Source of the DNA: JAICYJ01 sp045806525
Lineage (GTDB): Bacteria; Actinomycetota; Thermoleophilia; Gaiellales; JAICJC01
Direction of reading: 5' to 3'
Assembly: GCA_045806525.1 (NCBI GenBank)
Contig: JBJMJD010000014.1
Coordinates: 10,102-74,101 of the forward strand
Length of the DNA stretch: 64,000 bases
Position numbers and translations under genes: made by a program. How positions within the stretch are numbered: the first letter of the stretch is position 1; each line of letters starts with the position of its first letter. Positions 16,889-24,448 of this stretch are shown here, piece by piece. The notes under the pieces were generated by a model. The model made no database searches. It saw nothing but the letters and a program-made list of their open reading frames with translations, and was not told the DNA's origin.

Positions 16889-17839
16889 CTACCGCGCGGT
16901 CAGCGCCTCCGTCAGCTTCGGCATCACCGTCAGCACGTCCCCGACCACGCCGAGGTCGGCGAACTCGAAGATGGGCGCGTTCACGTCCTTGTTGATCGCC
17001 ACGATCACCCCGGCGTTGGCCATCCCCACCTTGTGCTGGATCGCCCCCGAGATGCCGCAGGCGACGTACAGCTTGGGCGACACCGTCTTGCCGGTCTGCC
17101 CCACCTGCATCGAGTACGACGTCCAGCCCGCGTCGACCACGGCCCGCGTCGCCGCCACCTCACCGCCCAGCGCCCTGGCCAGCTGCTCCACCACCGGGAT
17201 GTTCTCCGGCCCGCCGATGCCGCGGCCGAACGCCACCAGCACGTCTGCCTCGGTGATGTCGACCCCGCCCGTCTCGGCCTGCTCGCGACCGGCCATGCGC
17301 GCCGCCGACGACCAGTCCTGCACCGTCACCGCCACCCGCTCCACCGGCGCCGTGCCCGACCCGGTCGGCTCCGACGCGAACGCGTTCGCGCGGCCCAGGA
17401 TGATCGCCGGAGACGACGCGAACGTCGATTCGACCATCACCGTGTCGCCCAGCGCCGGTCGCACCGCGACCGCGCCGCCGTCGTCCAGTGTGAAGTCGGT
17501 CGTCTCGCAGTTGATGCCGGAGCCGACCCGCGCCGCCAGCCCCGCGGCCACGTCGGCCGAGACGACGCCGGCGCCGAACACCACCGCGTCGGCCTCCCGC
17601 GCATGCGGTTCCAGCGCATCCACTAGCGGCTGTGGCAATCCCGCCAGCGCCGCGTCGTCTGCGACCAGCACCCTGGACGCGCCGTAGGCACCGAGGCCCC
17701 CCGCCCACGCATCGTCGATGCCGGAGCCGCCCACGAACGCGGTCACCTCGCCGCCCAACGATGCCGCCTTCGCCAGCACGCCCAGGCTGTTCGGGTTGAA
17801 CGCTCCCTCGTCGTGATCCATGAACACGATCGTCGCCAT
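16889..17839 (-). CDS. etfA: Electron transfer flavoprotein alpha subunit
   Basis: FAD-carrying subunit of ETF, which collects electrons from acyl-CoA dehydrogenases and hands them to ETF-QO. 316 residues: variable N-terminal domain, then the FAD domain with GRGIGGPENI, the family signature GQTGKTVSPKLYVACGISG and AINKDVNAPIFEFAD near the C-terminus. ATG immediately follows the etfB stop (TAGATG, no gap). The ETF-QO gene lies 1.3 kb away, so the whole electron route is clustered. Confidence 0.97.
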   Translation of the reverse strand: MATIVFMDHDEGAFNPNSLGVLAKAASLGGEVTAFVGGSGIDDAWAGGLGAYGASRVLVADDAALAGLPQPLVDALEPHAREADAVVFGAGVVSADVAAGLAARVGSGINCETTDFTLDDGGAVAVRPALGDTVMVESTFASSPAIILGRANAFASEPTGSGTAPVERVAVTVQDWSSAARMAGREQAETGGVDITEADVLVAFGRGIGGPENIPVVEQLARALGGEVAATRAVVDAGWTSYSMQVGQTGKTVSPKLYVACGISGAIQHKVGMANAGVIVAINKDVNAPIFEFADLGVVGDVLTVMPKLTEALTAR

Positions 17840-18625
17840 CTAGATCACGCCCCTCTCGGCCAGGAACTCGATGATCGCGCCGGCCGAGTCTCCGCCCGAA
17901 TCCTCGATCCGCCGACCCTCCTGCTTGGCCGGCGGCGGCGACACGCTGCGCACCACGCTCTTCGCCCCGGCCTCGCCCACCCGCGCCGGGTCGATCCCGG
18001 CGTCCGCGGCAGAGACCTGGTCGGTCGGCTTCTTCTTGGCACCCATGATCGCCTTGATCGAGGGCAGCCTCGGCGTGTTGATCGCATCCGACACCGAGAT
18101 CACCGCCGGCAGCGGCGCCTCGATCACGTCGTAGCCGTGCTCGGTCTGGCGCTTGGCCCGCAGCGTCCCGCCCTCCAGCGACAGAGACGCCACCTGCGTC
18201 ACCAGCGGCCTGCGCAGGTGGTCGGCGACCGCCGCAGCCATCACGTAGCAGTCGGCGTCGGACGCCTGCTGGCCGAGGATCACGAGGTCGGCGTTCTGCC
18301 CCTCGAGCACCGTCGCCAGCGCGTACGCCGTGCCGCTGATGTCGGAGCCGGCCAGCGCCGGATCGGTCAGCAGCACGACCCGGTCGGCGCCCAGCGCCAG
18401 CGCCTTCTGCAGCGGCCGCTGGGCGTTCTCGCGGCCCATGCAGACGGCCACGATCTCCTCCACCTCATGGCCCGCCTCGCGCAGCTTGATCGCCTCTTCC
18501 AGGCCGTGCACGTCGAACGGATTCAGCTCGCTGTCGCCCGACCGGTCGAGCCGGTATGTGGACGGGTCGAGCCGCTTCGCGCTGGTCGCGCTCGGCACCT
18601 CTTTCACGCAAACTGCGATGTTCAA
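17840..18625 (-). CDS. etfB: Electron transfer flavoprotein beta subunit
   Basis: AMP-binding partner of EtfA. 261 residues. N-terminal MNIAVCVKEVP is the usual EtfB start and is read from a TTG codon; the strong Shine-Dalgarno GGGGGAGAGGG lies just before it, which decides the start. The signature VLGQQASDADCYVMAAAVADHL (in parts) near residue 125 and the C-terminal RVGEAGAKSVVR are present. 31 bases downstream of the crotonase gene and co-directional with it, so the two are probably co-transcribed. Confidence 0.96.
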   Translation of the reverse strand: MNIAVCVKEVPSATSAKRLDPSTYRLDRSGDSELNPFDVHGLEEAIKLREAGHEVEEIVAVCMGRENAQRPLQKALALGADRVVLLTDPALAGSDISGTAYALATVLEGQNADLVILGQQASDADCYVMAAAVADHLRRPLVTQVASLSLEGGTLRAKRQTEHGYDVIEAPLPAVISVSDAINTPRLPSIKAIMGAKKKPTDQVSAADAGIDPARVGEAGAKSVVRSVSPPPAKQEGRRIEDSGGDSAGAIIEFLAERGVI

Positions 18626-18656
18626 CCCTCTCCCCCTGCTTCGTATGCTGGTTGCA

Positions 18657-19432
<776 letters not shown>

Positions 19433-19433
<1 letters not shown>

Positions 19434-19828
19434 CAGGAGGCCAGCCTGGTCTCGAGGAAGTCGACGATCTCCGCAGTGGGAGCCCCAGGCGTATACACCT
19501 CGGCCACGCCCTGCTCCTTCAGCACCGGGATGTCGTCAGCCGGGATGGTGCCGCCGAGCACCACCAGCACGTCGTCGGCGCCCTGGTCCCGCAGCAGCTC
19601 CATGATGCGCGGCACCAGCGTCATGTGCGCACCCGACAGGATCGACAGGCCAACCGCGTCGGCATCCTCCTGGATCACCGTCTCGACGATCTGCTCCGGC
19701 GTCTGGTGCAGGCCGGTGTAGATCACCTCCATGCCCGCGTCGCGCAGGGTGCGGGCGATGATCTTTGCTCCGCGATCGTGCCCGTCCAAGCCGGGCTTCG
19801 CGACGACGACTCGAATCGGGCGGTCCAT
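19433..19828 (-). CDS. icmB: Cobalamin-binding small subunit of an acyl-CoA mutase (IcmB-like)
   Basis: 131 residues, a free-standing B12 domain. The base-off/His-on signature is complete: DGHDRG at 15-20 with the cobalt-ligating His17, then SILSGAH and VVLGGTIP. In fused mutases this domain is the C-terminus of the large chain; stand-alone versions occur in isobutyryl-CoA mutase and in archaeal-type methylmalonyl-CoA mutase. The large subunit is 368 bases upstream, separated by a cupin gene. ATG at 19828 has a TAGACT box ten bases upstream. The icm rather than mcm naming follows from the large subunit. Confidence 0.88.
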
Positions 19829-19866
19829 ATTGTCCGCGAGTCTACCCAGCGCACCCAGGCAACGGG

Positions 19867-20187
19867 TCACTCGGTCTCGGCAGGCGCAAACGCGACCAGC
19901 AGCTCCAGCCGCTGCTCGATCGAGTGGAAGCGGTGCTCGACGTGCCTGGCGACGTACACCACGGACCCGGCCCGCACCGCGCGATCCTCGCCGTCGACGT
20001 GGACCCGGGCGCGCCCGGCGATCACGTAGTAGATCTCGTCCTCGCGGTGCGGGCCCTGCGGGTCGTCCGCGCCCGCCTCCAGCACGTACAACCCGGCGCT
20101 GATCGAGGGCACGCGCAGGAACTCCTGGTAGAGCCGGCCCGCCGCCACGCGGTCGGCCTCGACCTGTGCGATCTCGTAGGCGTCCAC
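19867..20187 (-). CDS. Cupin-domain protein
   Basis: 106 residues, single cupin barrel. Metal motif 1 reads PHREDEIYYVIAGRARV (His, Glu, one Tyr where a second His is usual) and motif 2 gives ARHVEHRFHS. Likely binds a metal; no enzymatic reaction can be assigned. It sits between the two mutase subunits, so a role in sensing or handling a mutase substrate is possible but is inference. GTG start with TAGGAT six bases upstream, overlapping the icmA stop, so probably leaderless. Confidence 0.8.
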   Translation of the reverse strand: MDAYEIAQVEADRVAAGRLYQEFLRVPSISAGLYVLEAGADDPQGPHREDEIYYVIAGRARVHVDGEDRAVRAGSVVYVARHVEHRFHSIEQRLELLVAFAPAETE

Positions 20188-20193
20188 GCACCG

Positions 20194-20199
20194 ATCCTA
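20194..20199 (-). promoter_or_regulatory. -10 box TAGGAT of the cupin gene, using the icmA stop codon
   Basis: TAGGAT starts with the TAG stop of icmA, is followed by six bases (CGGTGC), then the cupin GTG. Confidence 0.55.
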
Positions 20200-21816
20200 G
20201 AACACGGGCGTTTCGCGGTACACGCCCCATACCGACCGCAGGGCGTCGCAGATCTCGCCCTCGCTGGCGTAGGCCCGCGCGCACTCGACCAGGTGCGGCA
20301 TTACATTCTCGTCCGCGGCAGCGGCCCGCTGCAGCCCGGCCAGGGCCGTGTCCACCGCGGCCTGGCTGCGATCGCCTCGCACGGCCCGCAGCCGCGCAAC
20401 CTGCCGCTCCTCGACCTCGAACGGCACCTGCAGCGTCTCCAGCGGCTGGTCGTCGCCCTCGGTGAACGCGTTCACGCCCACGATCGCTCGCCGGCCCGAC
20501 TCCACCTCCTGCTGGAACCGGAAGCTGGCCTCTGCGATCTCGCGCTGGAAGAAGTTCTCGTTCAGGGCCGCGACCACGCCGCCCAGCCGGTCGATGCGGT
20601 CGAAGTAGTCGTAGGCCTGGCGCTCCAACTCGTCGGTCAGCGACTCCACCAGCCACGAACCGCCCAGGGGGTCGGCGACGCTGGTCACGCCGGTCTCGTG
20701 TGCGATCACCTGCTGGGTGCGCAGCGCCAAGCGGGCCGCATGCTCGGTCGGCAGCGCCAGCGCCTCGTCGTAGCTGTTGGTGTGCAGCGACTGGGTGCCG
20801 CCCATCACTGCCGCCAGCGCCTCGATGGCGGTGCGCACGATGTTCACCTGGGGCTGCTGCGCGGTCAGCGAGACGCCCGCCGTCTGTGTGTGGAAACGCA
20901 TCAACAGCGCCCGCTCCGTCGTGGCGCCGTAGCGCTCGCGCAGCACCCGCGCCCAGATCCGCCTGGCAGCGCGGTACTTGGCGATCTCCTCGAAGAAGTC
21001 GATGTGCGCGTTGAAGAAGAACGACAGCCGCGGTGCGAACTCGTCGACGTCCAGCCCGCGCGCGATCGAGTGCTCGACGTAGGCGAACCCGTCGGCCAGG
21101 GTGAACGCCAGCTCCTGCGCGGCGGTCGCTCCCGCCTCGCGGATGTGGTAACCCGAGATCGACACCGGGTGCCAGCGTGGCATGGTGCGGGTACACCACT
21201 CGATCATGTCGATCATCAGCCGCATCGACGGCTCCGGTGGGAAGATCCACTCCTTCTGGGCGATGTACTCCTTGAGGATGTCGGCCTGGATCGTGCCGCC
21301 CAGGCGCTCGGCGGAGACGCCCTGACGCTCGGCCACGCACACATACTGGGCAAGCACGATGGCGGCCGGCGCATTCACGGTCATCGAGGTGGTGACCTGG
21401 TCGAGCGGGATGCCGCGGAACAGGTCCTCCATGTCGGCCAGCGTGTCAACCGCTACCCCCTCGCGCCCGACCTCGCCCAGGGAGCGGGCGTGGTCCGAGT
21501 CGTAGCCCATCAAGGTGGGCATGTCGAACGCCGTCGAGAGGCCGGTCTGCCCGTGGTCGAGCAGGTAGCGGAAGCGCCGGTTGGTCTCCTCGGCGGTGCC
21601 GAAGCCGGCGAACTGCCGCATCGTCCATGTCCTGCCGCGGTACATCGATCCGTAGACGCCGCGGGTGAACGGGTAGCTGCCGGGATCGCCGAGGTCGCGG
21701 TCGTAGTCGATCGGCGTCGTCTCGGGCGTATACAGCGGCTCGAGCGGAATGCCGGAGATGGTCGCGTGCTGATCTGCGGCTGCGCCGTCTGGATCGGGGA
21801 CGCGGGCGGTCGCCAT
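20197..21816 (-). CDS. icmA: Acyl-CoA mutase large subunit, probably isobutyryl-CoA mutase
   Basis: Adenosylcobalamin-dependent carbon-skeleton mutase, 539 residues: a TIM barrel with TMYRGRTWTMRQF-like substrate entry, GTIQADILKEY, IFPPEPSMR and the catalytic His224 in SISGYHIRE. The two specificity residues are Phe69 and Gln187, 118 residues apart exactly like Tyr89 and Arg207 of methylmalonyl-CoA mutase. Phe/Gln is the isobutyryl-CoA mutase pair, and Arg207, which holds the methylmalonyl carboxylate, is missing. Most pipelines would call this methylmalonyl-CoA mutase. TAACCT lies six bases before the ATG. Downstream genes supply the B12 subunit, crotonase and ETF. Confidence 0.88.
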   Translation of the reverse strand: MATARVPDPDGAAADQHATISGIPLEPLYTPETTPIDYDRDLGDPGSYPFTRGVYGSMYRGRTWTMRQFAGFGTAEETNRRFRYLLDHGQTGLSTAFDMPTLMGYDSDHARSLGEVGREGVAVDTLADMEDLFRGIPLDQVTTSMTVNAPAAIVLAQYVCVAERQGVSAERLGGTIQADILKEYIAQKEWIFPPEPSMRLMIDMIEWCTRTMPRWHPVSISGYHIREAGATAAQELAFTLADGFAYVEHSIARGLDVDEFAPRLSFFFNAHIDFFEEIAKYRAARRIWARVLRERYGATTERALLMRFHTQTAGVSLTAQQPQVNIVRTAIEALAAVMGGTQSLHTNSYDEALALPTEHAARLALRTQQVIAHETGVTSVADPLGGSWLVESLTDELERQAYDYFDRIDRLGGVVAALNENFFQREIAEASFRFQQEVESGRRAIVGVNAFTEGDDQPLETLQVPFEVEERQVARLRAVRGDRSQAAVDTALAGLQRAAAADENVMPHLVECARAYASEGEICDALRSVWGVYRETPVF

Positions 21817-21822
21817 GTCGGC

Positions 21823-21828
21823 AGGTTA
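21823..21828 (-). promoter_or_regulatory. -10 box TAACCT of icmA
   Basis: TAACCT, six bases (GCCGAC), ATG at 21816; an overlapping TATAAC two bases further up is an alternative. No Shine-Dalgarno. Confidence 0.55.
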
Positions 21829-21858
21829 TACCCCGGCCTCGGCTGTGCTCGTTCGTTC

Positions 21859-22134
21859 CTAGTACACGGAGACGGCCCGCTCGGCCGTCCAGGTGTGGCC
21901 GCTCTTGGTGACGTGCACCGTGAACTCGTGGCCGTTCGAGGTCTTGACCGTGCAGTCGGCGATGCTGCCGTTGACCGCGCAGTGCACGTCGGTGGCCTTG
22001 ACCGGAGCCATCTCGCGGTTCACGTCATCGCGCACCTTGCCCTCCATCCACGAGTGGGTGGGGTGGAAGTGGTGGTAGAACGGCACTCCCAGCAGCAGCA
22101 CGGGGAGCAGCACGAATCGACGTAGCCGGCGCAT
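21859..22134 (-). CDS. Small secreted or membrane-anchored protein of unknown function
   Basis: 91 residues. N-terminal RRLRRFVLLPVLLLGVPF looks like a signal sequence or uncleaved anchor. The exported part contains two cysteines (VHCAVNGSIADCTV) that could form a disulfide and a beta-rich pattern ending FTVHVTKSGHTWTAER, reminiscent of DUF4333-type actinobacterial secreted domains, but I cannot assign it firmly. It lies 42 bases upstream of icmA on the same strand; no functional link is evident. AAGG directly precedes the ATG, too close for a good Shine-Dalgarno. Confidence 0.65.
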   Translation of the reverse strand: MRRLRRFVLLPVLLLGVPFYHHFHPTHSWMEGKVRDDVNREMAPVKATDVHCAVNGSIADCTVKTSNGHEFTVHVTKSGHTWTAERAVSVY

Positions 22135-22171
22135 ACCTTGGAGATCGGCAGGCCCGGGAAAACCTTGACGC

Positions 22172-22747
22172 TCAGGCCAACGAGCTCCCAGGCTGCCACA
22201 GCACGTCGCCGCAGCCCTCGTCGTTGTGGACGCGGGCGAGGATGAACAGCAGGTCGGACAGCCGGTTCAGGTAGGACAACGCGTGCGGGTTGACTGTCGC
22301 CTCAGCCGACAACGCAACCACGTGACGCTCGGCGCCGCGGCAGACGGTGCGCGCCAGGTGCAGTGCCGCCGACTGGGGCGTTCCGCCCGACAGCACGAAG
22401 CTGGTGAGGGGCGCGAGCCGCTCACCCTGCTCGTCGCAGGCCGCCTCGAGAGCGGCCACGTGCTGCTCGGTGATGCGGAGCCGCGACTTGCCGTGCCCGC
22501 GCTCGGTGTCGATCGGCACCGCCAGATCCGCGCCGAGGTCGAACAGGTCGTTCTGGACGCGGCGCAGCAGATCGGCGGCGGCCGGCTCGAGCCCGGTCGC
22601 GATCGCAACACCGATGGCCGCGCCGGTCTCATCGACCGTGCCGTAGGCCCAGATCCGGGCCGAACTCTTCGACACGCGCTCACCGTCGCCGAGCGACGTC
22701 TCGCCGGCGTCGCCTGCACGCGTGTAGATGCGGTCGAGGCGAACCAT
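22172..22747 (-). CDS. pduO: Cob(I)alamin adenosyltransferase, PduO type
   Basis: Transfers the adenosyl group of ATP to cob(I)alamin, making the adenosylcobalamin cofactor needed by the mutase encoded downstream. 191 residues; N-terminal ATP loop RIYTRAGDAGETSLGDG, the later VLSGGTP and the RTVCRGAERHV and NRLSDLLFILAR motifs are diagnostic. Start ATG at 22747 fits the family; the open frame upstream has no similarity. TACCCT lies nine bases before it. Clustered with icmA/icmB, a common arrangement. Confidence 0.95.
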   Translation of the reverse strand: MVRLDRIYTRAGDAGETSLGDGERVSKSSARIWAYGTVDETGAAIGVAIATGLEPAAADLLRRVQNDLFDLGADLAVPIDTERGHGKSRLRITEQHVAALEAACDEQGERLAPLTSFVLSGGTPQSAALHLARTVCRGAERHVVALSAEATVNPHALSYLNRLSDLLFILARVHNDEGCGDVLWQPGSSLA

Positions 22748-22756
22748 CAGGCACAC

Positions 22757-22762
22757 AGGGTA
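22757..22762 (-). promoter_or_regulatory. -10 box TACCCT of pduO
   Basis: TACCCT, nine bases, then the pduO ATG, with no Shine-Dalgarno between. Confidence 0.45.
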
Positions 22763-22781
22763 GTTGCGGCGGCGGACACCG

Positions 22782-23207
22782 TCAGCAGGCTGCCGACCCC
22801 GCTGCGATCGCGTCGCCCATGCGGCGCCGTTGCTCGGCACTGCGGGTAAAGGCGGGAGCTTCCATGGCGATAGGCCGGCCCTCGAAGGGGTCGCCGGGAA
22901 ACCGCGGGTACAGGTGAAGGTGGAGGTGGCGGATCCAGTTGCCATGGATCTCGTAGTTCATCTTCTCGGGGTCGAGCAGCGTGCTGAGCGCGCGAGCAAC
23001 GACCATCGAATCGCGCCAGAAGGCGACCATCTCGTCGTCAGGCAGATGGAACGGCTCCTCCACGTGGCGCCTGGCCACGACGCACGCGTAGCCCGGCAGC
23101 ACGGCCACCGGCGGCGCCGAAACCCAGGTGGCGTCCAGCTCGGCGATCACGTCCAACGGACGCCCGCTCGCGCAGATCGGACATCGGGTGCGTTCGATCG
23201 ACGACAT
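22782..23207 (-). CDS. HIT-family nucleotide hydrolase or transferase
   Basis: 141 residues with the histidine triad HLHLHLYPRF preceded by NWIRH, and an N-terminal CPIC pair. HIT proteins hydrolyse or transfer nucleotide phosphoramidates or diadenosine phosphates; the substrate is unknown. I choose the second ATG (23207) because a TATGCT box lies seven bases upstream of it; that box contains the first ATG (23219), which then cannot be the start. Divergent from the MFS gene. Confidence 0.85.
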   Translation of the reverse strand: MSSIERTRCPICASGRPLDVIAELDATWVSAPPVAVLPGYACVVARRHVEEPFHLPDDEMVAFWRDSMVVARALSTLLDPEKMNYEIHGNWIRHLHLHLYPRFPGDPFEGRPIAMEAPAFTRSAEQRRRMGDAIAAGSAAC

Positions 23208-23214
23208 CGGTTCG

Positions 23215-23220
23215 AGCATA
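23215..23220 (-). promoter_or_regulatory. -10 box TATGCT of the HIT gene
   Basis: TATGCT, seven bases (CGAACCG), then ATG at 23207. Confidence 0.55.
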
Positions 23221-23239
23221 CATTCCGCCGAGACCCGGA

Positions 23240-23245
23240 TACCGT
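23240..23245 (+). promoter_or_regulatory. -10 box TACCGT of the MFS gene
   Basis: TACCGT, six bases (GTCGCG), then ATG at 23252; no Shine-Dalgarno. Confidence 0.55.
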
Positions 23246-23251
23246 GTCGCG

Positions 23252-24448
23252 ATGAGTCCCCGCCCGCGAACGACGCTGATCATTGCAGTCATCGCCCAGG
23301 CGGCGGTCTCGGTCGTGCAGTTCGGCCTGCCCGCCATCGGCGTGGACATCCAGAACGCGTTCGGCCTGGGACCGGCCGGGTTCGGGGCCGTGTTCGCCGC
23401 CGTGGGCCTCGGCTCCGCGGTCGCGCTGATCCCGGCCGGCATGCTGGTCGATCGCTTCGGGGCGCGCCCCGTGCTCCTGATCGGCGCCGCCATCAACCTC
23501 TGTGCCTACCTCGCGGCCTCGGTCGCGCCGAACGCCGCGCTGTTCGCCGGCGCCATCTTCCTGGCCGGCATCGGCTCGTCGGCCGTCCCCGTGGCCGGCA
23601 TGAGCAGCCTGCTGAGGGAGTTCCCTCCGGAACGGCGTGGGGTCGCCCTTGGCTGGCGGCAGCTGGCGGTGCCGATGGGGGGTGCCATCGGCGCGGCCGC
23701 CCTACCGGTGCTAGCCCACATCGGAGGCGTGCGGCTGGCGCTGATCGTGACGGCCGTCGCCACAGCCTCCACCGCCACCGTGTTCGCGTGGCTCTCGGCC
23801 GCCGGCGGCGGTAGCGCGAGGCGCATGCGGCTGGACGGCGCGCTCACCGCGCGCGGCATGCGCCCGCTGCTGGTCGTGGGCCTGTTCTACGTCTACGCGC
23901 TCGGCGCCTCGCTCACCTACATCGTCGCCGCCGCCCGTGACGACGGTCTCGGCAAGGCCGAGGCGGGCGCGCTGTTCGTGGTGCTGAACGTCTCGGCCGC
24001 GGCCTCCCGTCTGGTCTGGGGCCGGATGGCCGACCGCGGCGGCGGCACCCGCCGGGTACGCACCCTGGTCGAGATCGGCGTGCTGGCCGCGGTGGCCGGC
24101 CTCGCCATGGCGCCGGTGCTGCACGTTGGCTTCGTGCTGGCCGTGCCCGTCACCGTCGCGCTCGGCTTCGGCTGCTTCGGCTGGAACGGCGTGCTGTACG
24201 TCACCGCCGGCGAGCTGGTCGGCCCCGACCGGGCGGCGCGCGCGGTGGGCGTGGCATCGACCATGGTGTTTGGCGCCGGCGCGCTGGCCGCGCCCGTCTC
24301 GGGGCTGGTCGCCGAGCACGCCGGCTACGACGTGATGTGGCTGACTGCGGCGGCCTCCTCGGCCGCCGGGGCGTTCTTCACCTGGCGCGCGCTGGCCTGG
24401 ATGCGGCGGCCGCGCACCGCGGCGGCGGTTGGCGCTACGGCACGCTAG
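23252..24448 (+). CDS. Major facilitator superfamily transporter
   Basis: 398 residues, about twelve hydrophobic helices. The MFS loop between helices 2 and 3 reads GMLVDRFGARPVLL, matching the GxxxDRxGxR motif, and a second copy appears in the C-terminal half (GRMADRGGGTRRVR). Substrate cannot be predicted; small-molecule or drug efflux and anion uptake are both possible. Ends convergently with the GGDEF/EAL gene, sharing four bases. Confidence 0.9.
   Translation: MSPRPRTTLIIAVIAQAAVSVVQFGLPAIGVDIQNAFGLGPAGFGAVFAAVGLGSAVALIPAGMLVDRFGARPVLLIGAAINLCAYLAASVAPNAALFAGAIFLAGIGSSAVPVAGMSSLLREFPPERRGVALGWRQLAVPMGGAIGAAALPVLAHIGGVRLALIVTAVATASTATVFAWLSAAGGGSARRMRLDGALTARGMRPLLVVGLFYVYALGASLTYIVAAARDDGLGKAEAGALFVVLNVSAAASRLVWGRMADRGGGTRRVRTLVEIGVLAAVAGLAMAPVLHVGFVLAVPVTVALGFGCFGWNGVLYVTAGELVGPDRAARAVGVASTMVFGAGALAAPVSGLVAEHAGYDVMWLTAAASSAAGAFFTWRALAWMRRPRTAAAVGATAR

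Noticed and set aside
19829..21340. N-terminal extension of the B12-binding subunit
   Set aside because: Shadow of icmA and the cupin gene; the B12 domain begins naturally at ATG 19828.
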